Positions 8,781 through 20,900 are shown, counted from the stretch's first letter. The stretch: DNA of 64,000 nucleotides from Aquilaria yunnanensis (GCA_039654915.1 CM077597.1:86492001-86556000), one strand, 5' to 3'. Notes: generated by a model not told the origin, from the sequence alone. A program made the numbers and translations.

Positions 8781-9695
8781 CTCCTATAACAGAAAATTCA
8801 AAATTTTATCTCTCTAGGTAAAATCCTGGTTTAATCCTTCATCTTTCCATGATTATTCATTTTGGTCACTAACCTTTTAATGTTTTCAGAACTAATTACT
8901 AACAACAAACTTTTATTATTATTATTATTATTAACAACTAACTTTACTAACAACTAACTTTTATTATTATTATTATTATTATAATTCATGGAAGGTTATA
9001 CCTCCTATTTATTTATTTTTTTAAGTGGATGGCCAAAAAGCCCCACTTTATTTATTTATTTATTATCTTTTAATATTCCTTTATTTACTTTATGTGCTTT
9101 CTCTTTATTTATTTGCATGTGTTATTTAATTTATACACCTTTTATTTTAAATAGATGTCCAAACCAAAAAAAGAACATCTCCACTTTCCTTTATTTATTT
9201 ATTGTCATTTAATTTTCCTTTATTTACTTTATGCAAATTTTATTTTATAGTTAAACTCATTTCATTTATTTCACCGTTAGCCATAAAAAAATAAATAAAA
9301 TAAATAAGTAAATAATAACAAATTAAAAGAAGAATTTTTTATGTGAATGATTAACTTTATTCTATTTATTTTTAGGGCTAACAAAAAAATCAATTTTTAA
9401 CAAAAGCCAACCATTTTTTATTATTTTGGAACACATATTTTTATTTTATTTCTTTCAAAAATAAAAAAAAGAAAGCAAAAAAAAAGTTAACCATTTATTC
9501 TTTTTTATTAAAATTATTAAAAAATCATAATTAAATAATTCAAAAAATAAAAATCAATTCTTTTTAAATATATCTTTAAAGTAATAAGAATTAAAAATTC
9601 AAGAAAAATAGAAAAAATAATAATAAAATATTAAAAATATTAAAAATTATTATCAAAATTAATAATTAATTAAATAAATAAAAATTTAAATTAAA

Positions 9696-10174
9696 TTCCA
9701 TATCCAAATGATCCAGCAGGATCCACGGTTTGGAAAAAAAATTTTACTTTTAAGTAAATAAAATAAAATATCCAAAAAAAATAATAAACAAATGATCTAC
9801 CAAAGAAATAAATTTATTTTTTTAAAAAAACATATTTTTAGACTCATGTTTAGACTTCTATAATAATTTTTAATAAGATCAACATTAAAGTTACTAAAAA
9901 ATCCAAAAAAAATTCACAAAAATTTATGAAAAATCAAGAATTAAAATTTTAAATTGAAAACCCATGTCTAGGTGATCCGATAGGATTCATGGCTTGGAAA
10001 AGCATAAAAATTTTAAATAAATAAAATTAAATATAAAAATAAAAATTCATATTCTGATAATTCGGCAGAATTTATGATATGGATTATTAAATATTTACTT
10101 AAAATATTTAGTAATTAACTAAAATTTCGTCAAATTCCATGTCCGAGTGATTCGGCAGAATCTATGGTTCGGAA
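9696..10174 (+). repeat. Four 40-nt covarying fold-back motifs in LTR A
   Basis: Copies lie at 9696-9735, 9961-9999 (variant), 10045-10084 and 10135-10174. Each has an inner 5 bp stem around a 4-base loop, usually GGCA: GATCC/GGATC, AATTC/GAATT or GATTC/GAATC. An outer stem of the type TTCCA/TGGAA encloses it in the well-preserved copies. Equivalent copies occur in LTR B. Confidence 0.75.
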
Positions 10175-11458
10175 ATATCGAATTTATTACAAAATTACGT
10201 AAACTAATTACCGAGATCTTGAAATCCACATTAATTCAAAATCCATAACTAAATAATTCAGTTAAAATTCCTGGTTTCGAAAATTAACTGAATTTATTTA
10301 AAAAAAAAAAAGCAGGCAAAACAAAATTGAAATCAACTAAGGTACCAATTTTTGGGCGTTATAACAAAGTTATTTTAACGTAACCATACTCTCGAACCCT
10401 TGAACTCTCGCAGACTATTTTTTAGGCATTCAATCATCCTGAGTGAAAACTGATTGGTGGCGACTCCAGAAAACCCACACGTTGCCACACCCAACACTTA
10501 GCTTTTGCTGGTCCTCGAGTAAATGAAACCTTAAACTCAAAATAAAAGAACCTAAAAAAAATATTGAAACATACTTTTGAGCTAAAGAGACAATATAAGA
10601 TGATAAGATAATTCCACATCCAAAGGTTTTGAAAACATACGAACAGGAACTAAGCATGCAACCTACTAGGCAATAGCAACTTAAACGAAATAAGTTCATG
10701 AAGACAATTTCTTCACAAACTAGCAACAATCACCTTCCAAAACCTGGAAAAAAAAACATCAAACTTATGCACTAAGTAAAGAGAGCAAATCAAGTAGATA
10801 AGAACTCAAAAAGCACAACCAATATAAGAAATTAGTTGCAAATTTATTTCTTGTTCAAATTTTAATTGATTTTTTTTCACATAGCCTTTTTCTTGCGTTC
10901 TGCCGTTTAGTGAGTCTATCACAAAGGTTTTGCTATACCCAAGCCACTAACTCGACATAATTCCAAAGTGATCTTTGACTATACTCATGCTTCCAACATG
11001 TTTTTTAGCAGTGATTGACTTTTCCCTTAGGAAAAAATCTCTACCTACTTCAATGCCAAGAAACAGTGGAGTTGCAACTTTTTATCCATAGAACAATTTT
11101 TTTTTTGTACTCAGCTAATTCAAATTATCCATCAACTAAAACAAACCACATATCCAACTTAATAAGCTTATAATCTAGTAAGGTTTAAATCAATGTACTA
11201 AGCACAAAAGTTGATGCAAAAGATTAACTTCTCAAGATAATCATCAACGAGCTTGATCAAAACTTGCAAAAAATAATTTAAAAATAAGATTTAAGAGTTA
11301 CATAAAGACTAATAGATTGCTAACTTAACACTCAAGCTAAGCATACAAGAACTAGAAAATGCAATTACCTTAATAATTCAGATCAATGCTCAAACGATTA
11401 AATCAAAAATTTTTAGTTCAAAAATTTAGAAATAAAAATTTAGGGTCAATTTATTTTG

Positions 11459-11752
11459 TCTAAAATCAACTAACTTTTTTTTACTTCTACATCTTTTTTA
11501 CCTGAAACCAATTTTATTTAAAAGCCAATGTTATGTAGATGCAATAATCAATTTGAAAGTAAATTTTTAGGATGTTGTTAAATTTTTATGAATTTTTCTT
11601 TTTTAAGGCTTGAAATTAGAAAAATTCATAAAATTTAGTAAGATTATAAAAATTGTATTTTCAATTGATTATTGCAACTATATAATATTAGCTTTTAATT
11701 AAAATTAGTTTCAAGTAAAAAGATACAAAAATAAAAATAAGTCATTTTGTAG
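11459..11752. repeat. Long imperfect fold-back (about 140 bp arms)
   Basis: The segment 11459-11598 is the approximate reverse complement of 11619-11752, with a 20-base loop. Matching stretches include 'gcaataatcaa' (left) against 'ttgattattgc' (right) and 'atgaatttttc' against 'gaaaaattcat'. It lies in the 3' non-coding region of the Athila element. It could be a small fold-back transposon or an internal inverted duplication; no target duplication was identified. Confidence 0.65.
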
Positions 11753-12074
11753 TCAATTGGTTAAAGTTAAAACGAATTGGGTGTTAGAAAGTAGGGCGTG
11801 GGCTATCCACTCCCCCACACTTAAACTTATATTGCCCCCAATGTGAGGTTAAATGTAAGAAATATGCAAAAATGATGAAAATATAAATATGAAATTAGGA
11901 AGAAAAGGAACAAACTCCCCTTGAGTTGATTCTTATATAGTGCCTATGTTTATTGTCTTCAGCTCGACCAATTGCTTCTTTTATAATTCTCAACCAGGGT
12001 GCTTTGGAAATCCCTCATGGAAGGGCTTTAACTTATGCATCTCAGTGTTAAACATTTTGTTTATATTTAAAATT

Positions 12075-12240
12075 TAAAGCTCTACTGTACCATGAGTAAA
12101 AACATCAATAATAATAAATGGTCTAATCCAATTATGCTCAGACTTACCAAGTATCACCTTCCATCTTTTGTTGTGTTTATGCAACACTTTTTGTCCTACC
12201 ACAAATGGCAACTCTTGTTCTTGCTATAACTTGACCTTTT
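12075..12240 (-). pseudogene. Integrase C-terminal remnant of Athila element
   Basis: Minus-strand translation gives a short segment with VGQKVLHKHNK, then W..ILGKSEHNWI.PFII and DVFTHGTVE. This is the SH3-like DNA-binding tail layout of Ty3/gypsy integrases (VLL.nsrlklFPGKLrsrWsGPF-type segment). A stop codon precedes it, and no catalytic core is found between it and the protease at 12285, which supports an internal deletion. Confidence 0.6.
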
Positions 12241-12284
12241 CTTTCTTACCTATTTGTGCTAACTTTGTTGGTTTCTGATTCATT

Positions 12285-12791
12285 CTACACTAAAATATCT
12301 ATATTTTCAAGAAAATAAATTGAATTATCATTGTTAGGTTCCTTTAGTGTGTTGAAAATATTGAATTGTTCCATTTTTCCACCAAATTCCATTGTGAGAA
12401 TACCAGTATCCATACTAATCTTAATCTTGGATGTCTTAAAATACGGTCTTCCTAGCAGAATATAAGCAGCTAAGTCTCCATTCTCCATATCAAGCACATG
12501 AAAATTAGCAAGAAAAACTAAGTCATTTACTGGCATGAGGACATCCTCAACTACGCCCCTTGGATAGGCATTATATCTATCAGCCAATTGTATCACCATA
12601 CCAATCTCATTCAAAGGTCCAAGTTTCAAAGAAACATAAATAGAATATGGCATGACATTAATTGATGCTCCTAAATCCAACAAGGCTTTTTCAATTCTAG
12701 TGTCACCTATCACACAAGGAATAATGAACATGCTTGAATGTTTACACTTTTTAGGGAGTTTTCTTTGAATAACAGCAAAACATTTTCCCAT
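12285..12791 (-). pseudogene. Retroviral-type aspartic protease domain, Athila element
   Basis: A 168-residue open segment contains LDLGASINVMPYSIY, the flap-side region ADRYNAYPRGVVEDVLM, and ILLGRPYFKT. This is the usual gag-polyprotein aspartic protease layout of Athila elements. The catalytic D-(S/T)-G-A motif reads D-L-G-A, so the active site is altered. The protease would cut the gag-pol polyprotein. It is a remnant: flanking gag and RT frames are broken or deleted. Confidence 0.75.
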
Positions 12792-12848
12792 ACTCTCACT
12801 TTTTCACATCCCTTCAATTTTTATTCCCTCTTGACAATGCATAATTTT

Positions 12849-13118
12849 TTAAAATGTTAGCATAATGAACACTAGTTTATATTTAGAAAAAGGTGGAAAC
12901 TTGCACTTAGGTGCCTCATTATCATTGGCAATGTTTTCCTCCTTTTTGTGCTTAAATGATGCAATAGCCGCCTTCTCTAAAGTTTCAATTTCCCTACCAC
13001 TTCTCAAAGTAATGGCACTTACATTCTCCTTAAGATTGATCACCATTTGTGAAGGTAGCTTGTACAAACTTTGCGCCTTTAATCGACTAATTGTACTTGC
13101 CATCTGACCATATTCCAA
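12849..13118 (-). pseudogene. Gag-protease linker, Athila element
   Basis: The minus-strand segment contains LPSQMVINLKENVSAITLRSGRE. The 'AITLRSG' signature is typical of the region between gag and protease in Athila elements. Stops on both sides separate it from the gag and protease pieces. Confidence 0.65.
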
Positions 13119-13401
13119 ACTTTGAATACTGGACCTTGTCTCCTATTGAAATTACAAAGTATTAGTCACAAGATACTTAACAATATCTTTTAATGACATA
13201 CCAGAATTACAAAGTTGTCCCTGTTGTTGCATAGGGAGTATGGGTGTTGGTACTACTGGAAATTTGGCTGAGGTTGAGTTGTTTGTTGATTCCCATAATT
13301 GAAATTAGGACGATCCCTCCATCTTGGATTGTAAGTATTTGAGTATGGATCATACTTCCTCTGTGGCTACCTAGGAAAACCACCCACTGCCCTCACTTGC
13401 T

Positions 13402-14409
13402 CTATGGGTTCCTCATGAAGAGTTGGGCAATGTCCATTTGGTGCCCTGCAACTGAACAAATCCCATAAGCCTTTGTCATTTGCATAGTACCTACAACCAT
13501 TTGACGAAAAAGAAATGTTAAACTAGTAACTTGTTGTTTAAGGGATAAAATAGTTACCACATTAACATGCTTAGATGGGGAGTCAAGCCTATAGCCGAAT
13601 TCTTGAGAATTTGCTGCCATGGTTGTAATTAGATTTCTAGCAACTTTACGATTTTCATCCACTAGAGCTTCTTCACTAGCAGTATCAATCATGCTTCTAT
13701 CATTAGGTAAAAGACCTTCAAAAAAATATTGGATCAGTAGTTGCTCACTGAATTGATGATGAGGGCAACTTGTACATGGCTTCTTAAACCACTCCTAGTA
13801 CTCATATAATATCTCTCCATGGTGTTGCCTCGTGCCACATATCTCGTTCCTTATGTTGTCTACCCTAAAAGCTGGGAAACACTTCTCCAAGAATAACCGT
13901 TTCATCTCATTCCATGTGCTAACACTCCAAGAAGTTAAATAGTACAACCATTATTTTTCCAAATCTTTCAAGGAAAATAGGAAGGCCCTCAACTTGATTT
14001 GTTCTTCTATGACTCCAATCAGTTTCTTGCTGGCTCACAGTACATGGAACTCCTTACGATGTTTATGAGGACCTTTACCTACAACACCATGAAAGGAAGG
14101 TAAAAGATGTATTAGTCCAAATTTAAGCTCAAAAGCATCATTCTCATCTAAAGATAGAAAAGTAATGCAGAAAGGTTCTTGGTCCAATATAGGGGATGCA
14201 AGTTGCCTCAATGTTTGATTTTGCTTCTATTGGAAAACCATCACTTTGTCCTCTACAATTTGAGGCTCACTACAATCAAAGTTTGGAAGTAAATAGTACA
14301 TTCTATTATAGGCTCCTTTTTCCTTTCTTAATTTATTAAAGGTTTTGTCTATCTCTAGATCAAACTTCAAGTCACCTTGGTTAGAAGATTGAGTTGTAGG
14401 CAGAAACAA
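13402..14409 (-). pseudogene. Gag remnants, Athila element
   Basis: Minus-strand pieces at 14227-14409 and 13402-13692 carry parts of an Athila gag. The intervening 13700-14226 resembles the retrotransposon gag helical domain but is interrupted by stops. The segment near 13450 reads CSVAGHQMDIAQ, where Athila gags have a CxxC...H...C zinc knuckle; the last cysteine is lost. No functional gag can be produced. Confidence 0.6.
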
Positions 14410-14907
14410 TCAAAGAAACACCATTAAACCATGAGAAATAAATCAGAAAAAATCTAAAGTAAAAGAGAAGAAATAAATCCTTCAAAAGTAAAAACTAAAA
14501 GAAACCTAAACCAAAATAGCAAGTAAAACCAAATTTGAGTAGGGAACAATTTTGAACAAAACTTTAAACTCCTGAATACCCAACAAAACAACATTTTTTT
14601 TGCCCCCACAATGCAATCACAAAAGATTTGTGACATAAAACTTGTAAAGCACTGACTTACCTTTGAAATGACATATTAAAAAAGTAATTCTAATAACAAT
14701 GCAAAAAGTTATGGCTTCTGGAAGTTAGACTTAATGTTTGTGTGTTTTTCCTCTACTTATCAATTCTACTACCACTTGCTCTGTTCTTTGCAAACAAAGA
14801 ATTTCTAATTCTACTAAGATTAGGTTTTTGCCTTAACCAAAATAATCAATTTTTCTTCAAATTAAAAAAAAAAAAGAAAATGTTAAGAAAGAGTCAATTG
14901 ATTATTA

Positions 14908-14926
14908 GTCCCCGACAATGGCGCCA
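14908..14926 (-). other. tRNA-Asp-type primer binding site of Athila element
   Basis: On the minus strand the sequence is TGGCGCCATTGTCGGGGAC, the PBS form common in Athila elements, placed nine bases inside the LTR edge at 14936. Confidence 0.75.
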
Positions 14927-14935
14927 AAATTTTGG

Positions 14936-15246
14936 TGTGCTATCGTAACCCACAAAAAATTAAATACAATTTCACCTAACTTCTGTAGTAGTAGTGAGAC
15001 TAAGTCAAATATTAGGGAATAATGTAACAATTACTTCTTTCTAACCAGAAATTCAACACAAAACAATGGGGGGATTTGTATGCTAAAAATTAGAAATCAA
15101 TGAAATTAATGTAAAAGTAGCAAAAAAACAATTAAATTGATAATATTTTAACCAAACAAACTATAAATAAAAAAAGCTTGAGGAATAGTTATTGGATTGA
15201 TCCCAAACTCCCATATTTTAATTCTCATTCAAGTACTTAGTCTATA
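14936..15246 (-). mobile_element. Athila 5' LTR, first part (interrupted by chromovirus)
   Basis: This is the internal-side end of the 5' LTR, ending in ...AGCACA on the minus strand. It stops at the CTATA duplicated on either side of the chromovirus. The remainder continues at 25196-26205, giving an LTR of about 1.3 kb. Confidence 0.65.
15242..15246. other. Left target-site duplication of chromovirus (CTATA)
   Basis: CTATA immediately before the 5' LTR is repeated immediately after the 3' LTR at 25191-25195. A 5 bp duplication is the normal result of Ty3/gypsy integration. Confidence 0.95.
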
Positions 15247-17771
15247 TGTGACAGCTCTCCTAGTTAACTAATCAAGTAAGTGTTTATTTACTTTGATTAA
15301 GTGTTTATGAAATTAAGTACCTCAAATTAGCGCCTTGTTAAGCAAGTAACATAAGCTTAATCAAGTTAGGTGAGTTCCTAAGTGTGATTTGGCATAGTTA
15401 AGTCAAGACCATTAGTTGTTCTAGCTTTTAGAATCATCCTAGTAAGTTTTGACAACTTGTGGCACTAAGTGTTCTTTTTGAGCCATTTAGAACTTAAGTG
15501 GCTAAAGTGTTCAAGAAAATTAAGTTTGGGAAGCTCTTTAGTACCCTTTAGAACAAAGAAAGGTGGTTTTGGGTGAGAGTTTGGTGAGCTATTTGAAGCT
15601 TTTGAAAGTTTAAGGACTAAAGTGCAAGGGAGGGAAAAGTTGTTTTGAATGCTTATAAGCTAAGTTCCTTCATCCTTAGCCATTAGTTCTAAGCTCCAAA
15701 TTTTCGTAGCTTCCTCTCCTCTCCCAAATTCACAGCCCAAGCTTCCATTTTCTTGCAAATTCTCATTGAATTAAGGGTGCCCAAGGTGTTAGGAAGATCA
15801 CTAAGCCTCTTTGCTAGTGTTCTTGCTTCCTTTGATCTTTGGAGCTTGTTTTGGAATCCAATTTTCGTAGGTAAGCTTCTTGAGATCATTTGGTGTGTTT
15901 ATAGGTTGTTTCTAGAGCTAGAAATGGTCTTGGTTTGATTGGTTTGGGTGCCAATTTTCGTTGGTTTTAGACTTGGAACTCAAGGAAGCTTGTGGAGCTA
16001 GAAAAGCTTGTGTTTCATTGCTTGCTTTGTGGCTAAAATTGAGGTAAGGGTTCAAGTAATTAAGCTCAAATAATGCATGGTTTTGTAGCTTTGTGTGTTG
16101 GGATGAATTAGAAACAAGACCCATTAAGTTTGGATGAGAAATGAGAGAGTTTGAGTAGTTTGTGTACAAGAGCGACGCTGTCGCATAAACCCAGAAAACT
16201 GAGTTGGCGACGCGTCGCCAATCTGGCCTCGAATTGGCGCCGCGGCGCCAGCGTGCGAAAATGTACACAGAGCGTTTACTCGGCGGCGCCGCGTCGCCAA
16301 AAGCATTTGCTCTTTGGCGCCGCGTCGCCAAATGCCAATTTGGCCTCGATTTCCGGCCATCCTAAGATTAACTTAGACTCTCGGTTTCTATCCCTAGGCT
16401 ATTCTAAGACGTTCCATAGCCTCGGTTGGGTCTAGAATTCGTTCCTAAGGCGGGAATTGTGCGTTATTTGGAAGGTAGTCAAGTTGTGTGGTTAAGTGTA
16501 AAAGAAATGTGACTTGGTGGCTAAGTAACTCATAATATTTAAGTTTTTAAATGGAAATTAAGGGGATTAAGTGGGTTTTTAGACTCTTTATTGGCCATAT
16601 AGAGTATCAATTACATATGGTCAATAGAGAGAAAAACCTAAGTCGATCCCAACCAAGCCATTTGGTTTGGTAAGTGAGCCACTAGTAGTATTTTGAGTTA
16701 AACCTTGAGGGTTTGACTAGTTAAACCACATAGTAAGACTACCCTGTACAATAAATCAAGGGTAAAGGCGGGTAAGTTTGAGATAGGTGACGACCTACTC
16801 TAGAACCCGTAGATGGGACTTAATTGAGGTAAAGTGTCCGGGATACGAGGGCCAGTATCTCAAGTACCTCAGCCGTTTGAGCTCACGGCAAGAATTAAGG
16901 CACTTAAGTGCAGAAAGTCCCAAGTGCATGTGTCGTGTGCATTCCATATCATACATCCATACATTGCATTTTTGGCATTTTGTTGATTGTTTGTTGTTTG
17001 AATTGCATGTTTGATTGCTTGGTTGCCATATTGCATATTTGTTGCATATTTCTTTGCAGGTATTTAAGAAGGGAATCCTTACTGAGTACTTTTAAGTACT
17101 CATTCCCTTAGTTTTATTGTGCAGGATCTAATCCCGGGCCTAATCACTGAGGTGATAGTTGAGGCCTAAGCTTTCTGTTTTGCAGGTATTTTATTGAGAA
17201 TCCTAGTGATTCTAGTTTCTTGCAGTATAAGTTATGTGCTAACCAAGTTGTGCCTTTACAGTGTAGAGGCTAAGAGTACACAAGAACAAGGTCTAGTGAA
17301 GGGCTACACTTGGAGCTTGACTTAGCTCAAGGTGGGCTCAAGTAAATGATCTTAGTAGTTAGTAGTAATTTTGTCTCTTGTACACAGTACTTTGTGTACT
17401 AAGTAAGTTGCCTCTATTGGGATACATTAGGATGTAAATCCATCTTGTTACTTTTGGGTGCATGCTAGAGTTGTAATGTATGCACAAAACTGTTACTTGT
17501 AGTTAAAGCAACTAGTGTTTCAATGACTTGGTACGTTTTCAGTATGTTTTAATGAAATGCTCGAGCAATGTTTTAATTCCAGACTTTTAAATTTCGGTTG
17601 CATTGCCAAGTCAGAAGCATGCATAACTTATTCTGAGTAGGCTAAGTAACTAGTTGCATATAAATTGTTTTAATTTATATTGACGAGTAATAGTTAGCCA
17701 ACTGTAACTAGTGGGATTCATTATCCCTAAGAGCCTACAAGATTAGGGGCACTGGGCCCCGTTCCGTCACA
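15247..17771 (+). mobile_element. 5' LTR of chromovirus (2525 bp)
   Basis: The LTR is bounded by TGTGAC and GTCACA and is nearly identical to 22666-25190. It includes a cluster of GC-rich palindromes at 16204-16332. The four differences from the 3' LTR are near 15369, 16318, 16371 and 17384. Confidence 0.95.
16204..16332. repeat. GC-rich palindrome cluster in chromovirus LTR
   Basis: An 18-base perfect palindrome TTGGCGACGCGTCGCCAA (16204-16221) and a 16-base one TGGCGCCGCGGCGCCA (16235-16250) are followed by two related copies of the GGCGCCGCGTCGCC type ending near 16332. The cluster is CpG-dense in an AT-rich LTR and is repeated at 23623-23751, where one copy carries a C-to-A change. Confidence 0.9.
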
Positions 17772-17777
17772 GAAAAT

Positions 17778-17789
17778 TGGTATCAGAGC
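17778..17789 (+). other. Primer binding site (initiator tRNA-Met)
   Basis: TGGTATCAGAGC, the standard PBS complementary to plant initiator tRNA-Met, starts six bases after the 5' LTR. Confidence 0.95.
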
Positions 17790-17908
17790 GGGTTAATGTT
17801 CCTAGTAGAGGCAATAAGTGAACTAAGATCAAAGTGTTCTTGTGTTAAGTGTGGTTAGTACTGCTTATAAGTTGCTCTGGATATGGTCTTCTGGCTGTGG
17901 TTGTAGGT

Positions 17909-20900
17909 ATGGTGAATACACGGGCTGGTACTACTGCTGAGGCTCAGGGTTCCGGTGCAGGAACTAGTGACCCCAGTGGGGCAGACATGAGGGAAGTGGT
18001 TTCCTTGTTGAGGAGACTTAATGAGTCGATGGACCGGATGTTACATGGCATGGCCATTTTGCTTGAAGAGCGTGCTCAACCTCCAGTTCAGGGGAAGACC
18101 TTGGAGGACCCTAATGGGGTAAGGGCCGAAGTGCACCAAGGCCCAACGGTGCACCAAGGTCAGGGGAGAAATCCCCCGCCCCAGGGGCAAGTGCAAGGTC
18201 AGGAACCATCTAATGAGCATGTTCAAGTAGAGTCCAGTGAGGACAGTGAAGAGGACAGTGAGGAGGAAGATGAGGAGGACATCCATCCAAGGAGGAGACG
18301 GAGGAGACCCGTCATTCCAGACCATATGGGACTTGTTTCCTTATGCCGGGACATCAATACTCCCAAGTTCAATGGCATAGGAGATCCCGATATGGCAGAA
18401 GGGTGGTTGTACCAGATTAATGAGATCTTCAAAAACATGAAGTTGGATGACAAAGTAAAGATGGATTTAGTACCTTTCTTTTTAGAGGGCAAGGCTTCAT
18501 TATGGTGGAAGGATGTCATGGAAAGGCTTGATGCTTATAATGAAGGGAGGATCGGGCAAAGGCCTAAAGAGCTTGATTGGATTGAATTCGAGAAGGAGTT
18601 TCGAAATGAATTCAATAGTGAGGCCGCCCAGGATCAAAAGCGGATTGAGTTTGATGAACTAATCCAGGGAAGGCTAACAGTTCATGAGTATGAAAGGAAG
18701 TTTAGTTCTCTTTTTCGGTATGCACCTCATTTGGCCGGAAAAGATGAACTAAAAGCAAAGAAGTTCATTCGTGGACTTAAGGTGGAGTTGAGGAGTTTTC
18801 TGACAGTGATAGGAGTTCGGACCTATCATGAGGCTGTCCAAAAAGCCTTAGTGTTGGAAAGGGAGTTGATGGAAGCAAAATCCAATGAAAAGGCCGTTGA
18901 GCCGAGGGTTCCAGTACATTCAAGGTTAATGGATAAAAGGCCTAGTGTGGGAGGTGATCAAGGACCTTCCAAGAAAATCAAGAAAGCTGCAAAAGGCCGT
19001 TGTCCTAAGTGTCAGAGATTTCATGGTAACAAACCTTGTACCCTTGGAACCGATCTCTGCAATTACTGTCGTCAGCCAGGACATTGGGCTAAAGAGTGCC
19101 CAAGGCTTAGACAAGACCAAGGTCAAGGACGACCGGGAGCCTCAGGAGTTGGTAGTGCTGGTAGTACTTTTGTCAGAGTTCCTCCTGTGCCACCACGAGT
19201 TTTTGCACTGGCAAGCCAGGTATCCAGAGAACCTACAGCTGTGCAAGGTAACTTTAATGTGCAGGATAGTAGTATTAGAATTCTGTTTGATACTGGTGCT
19301 ACTATTTCTGTCATTACTCTAGGCATGGTTGTTAAGTTTGGTTTGCATAGAACTGTGCTTGATGAAATGATGTTCATTAAGTCAGTGGGGAGTAACCTTG
19401 TGTTTACCAATGAAATGGTTGTGGGATATCCTTTGGAATTAGGAGGTAGTAAATTTTTAAGTGACCTTTGGGTCTTGGCCTCAATTCCTTATGATATTGT
19501 CCTTGGAATGGATTGGTTAAGTAAGTTTAAGGCCCAGATTGACTGTGCGGGTTGTAAGGTCACTCTTGAGGATGCCTCAGGGGTAAGTATAACTTGCACA
19601 GGCGGTTTGGCAAGTAGTGTAAAGAGTTTGCACCTCAAGTTATTGGAGTCCATTCCCGTTCCGAGTGAGTTGGTCGCTTGCTCGTTGAACGGAGTGGCAG
19701 TCGAGGAGCAACTCAAGGAAATTCAAGTAGCCAATCTATTTCCAGAAGTTTTTCCTGTAGACCTCCCAGGGTTACCTCCAAGAAGGGAGATTGAATTCTC
19801 CATACATTTACAGCCTGGGGCAGAACCAATTTCCATACCCCCTTATAGAATGTCAGCACCTGAAATGGATGAGCTGAAAAAGCAATTAGAAGAGTTGCTT
19901 GAGAAAGGCTTTATTAGGCCAAGTATTTCCCTGTGGGGTGCTCCAGTGTTGTTTGTAAAGAAAAAGGATGGAACCTTAAGGTTGTGTATAGACTATAGAA
20001 AACTGAATGCAGTAACGGTAAAGAATAAGTACCCATTGCCCAGAATTGATGATCTATTTGATAGATTAAGAGGGGCGAAGGTCTTTTCAAAAATAGACCT
20101 AAGGTCTGGATATTTCCAGATAAGAGTTAGGGATGAGGATATCCCGAAGACTGCATTCAGGACTAGGTATGGGCATTATGAGTATACCGTTATGCCGTTT
20201 GGAGTGACTAATGCTCCGGCAGTTTTCATGGATACCATGAATCGGATTTTTAGGCCCTACCTAGATCAGTTTGTCGAGGTGTTTATTGATGATATTTTGG
20301 TGTATTCCCCGACTCCCCACGAGCATGAAAAACATTTAGAGATAGTTTTGCAAGTACTCAAGAGTAATCAGTTTTATGCCAAACTATCTAAGTGCCAGTT
20401 CTGGGCAAGTGAAATTCCTTTCCTTGGACATATTATAAATGCTCAAGGATTAAGTGTGGACCCAGAAAAGGTAAAGGCTGTGGTGGAGTGGAAACGCCCA
20501 ACAACTGTAACTGAAGTTAGGAGTTTCTTGGGTTTGGCAGGCTATTATCGAAGGTTTATTGAGAAATTTTCTATAATAGCTTCGTCATTGACCGCCTTGA
20601 CAAAGAAGGCACAGAAGTTTATTTGGACTCCTAAGTGTGAGGAGAGTTTCCAGGAGCTTAAGGAAAGGTTAATTTCTGCTCCCATCTTAATCCTACCAGA
20701 TCCGCATGAGACTTTTATGGTTTATACCGATGCATCTGGGACAGGATTAGGATGTGTGTTGATGCAGGATAAGCAAATGATTGCATATGGGTCTAGGCAG
20801 TTAAGGCCTAACGAGTTGAATTACCCAGTGCATGATCTTGAGTTAGCAGCAGTTGTGTTTGCTTTAAAGCTCTGGAGACACTACCTTATGGGAAGGTCCT

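Larger units (their letters stand above)
1..10489 (+). mobile_element. Tat/Ogre-type Ty3/gypsy retrotransposon A, 3' portion
   Basis: This is the right-hand part of an LTR retrotransposon whose 5' half lies outside the window. In order it holds the integrase tail, a non-coding spacer, three finger-protein cassettes, a LOG-like pseudogene, a hairpin-rich tandem array, a polypurine tract and a 3' LTR. It is closely similar to element B (47830 onward) in the integrase, spacer and accessory cassettes. Two nonsense codons in the integrase show that it cannot encode its own integrase now. The LTR right edge (GCCACA) abuts Athila-type sequence at 10490, so A probably inserted into that older element. 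The opposite target duplication is outside the window and could not be checked. Confidence 0.88.
7603..10489 (+). mobile_element. 3' LTR of element A (2887 bp)
   Basis: The LTR runs from TGTTGACACCC to GTTGCCACA. The start and end match the 5' LTR of element B (47830-51659), with shared landmarks: the 'gttccaggagcatttggtagtttgtcac' block cut at different lengths (about 8063), the TATAAATA box (8284), the 'gtggatggcc' block (9026), and the terminal 'gattggtggcgactcc' block. It is about 940 bp shorter than the B LTR, mainly because B carries an expanded 47 bp tandem array and a purine-rich tract. The right end contains four covarying 40-nt fold-back motifs. Confidence 0.88.
10490..15246 (-). 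mobile_element. Athila-type Ty3/gypsy element, decayed, left segment
   Basis: On the minus strand, reading from 15246 to 10490, this holds part of a 5' LTR, a tRNA-Asp-type primer site, gag and protease remnants, then directly the C-terminal end of integrase and a 3' non-coding region. RT, RNase H and most of integrase are missing, so a large internal deletion occurred. The 3' LTR is absent because element A interrupts the left side. The LTR continues at 25196 beyond the chromovirus insertion. Confidence 0.75.

Noticed and set aside
8402..8821. Overlapping open frames on both strands in the GC-rich part of LTR A
   Set aside because: They translate to low-complexity Ser/Pro/Arg/Gly-rich strings, overlap each other on both strands, and lie in the LTR leader. 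Lack of stops follows from the base composition.
15689..17111. Several open frames of 60-137 codons inside the chromovirus LTR, repeated at 23108-24530
   Set aside because: They are duplicated only because the LTR is duplicated, and they overlap on both strands across the palindrome cluster with no recognisable domain.
17849..17908. Twenty extra codons upstream of chromovirus gag
   Set aside because: The upstream extension begins with GTG. The first ATG at 17909 gives the MVNTRAG start, and a normal 5' leader is expected here.
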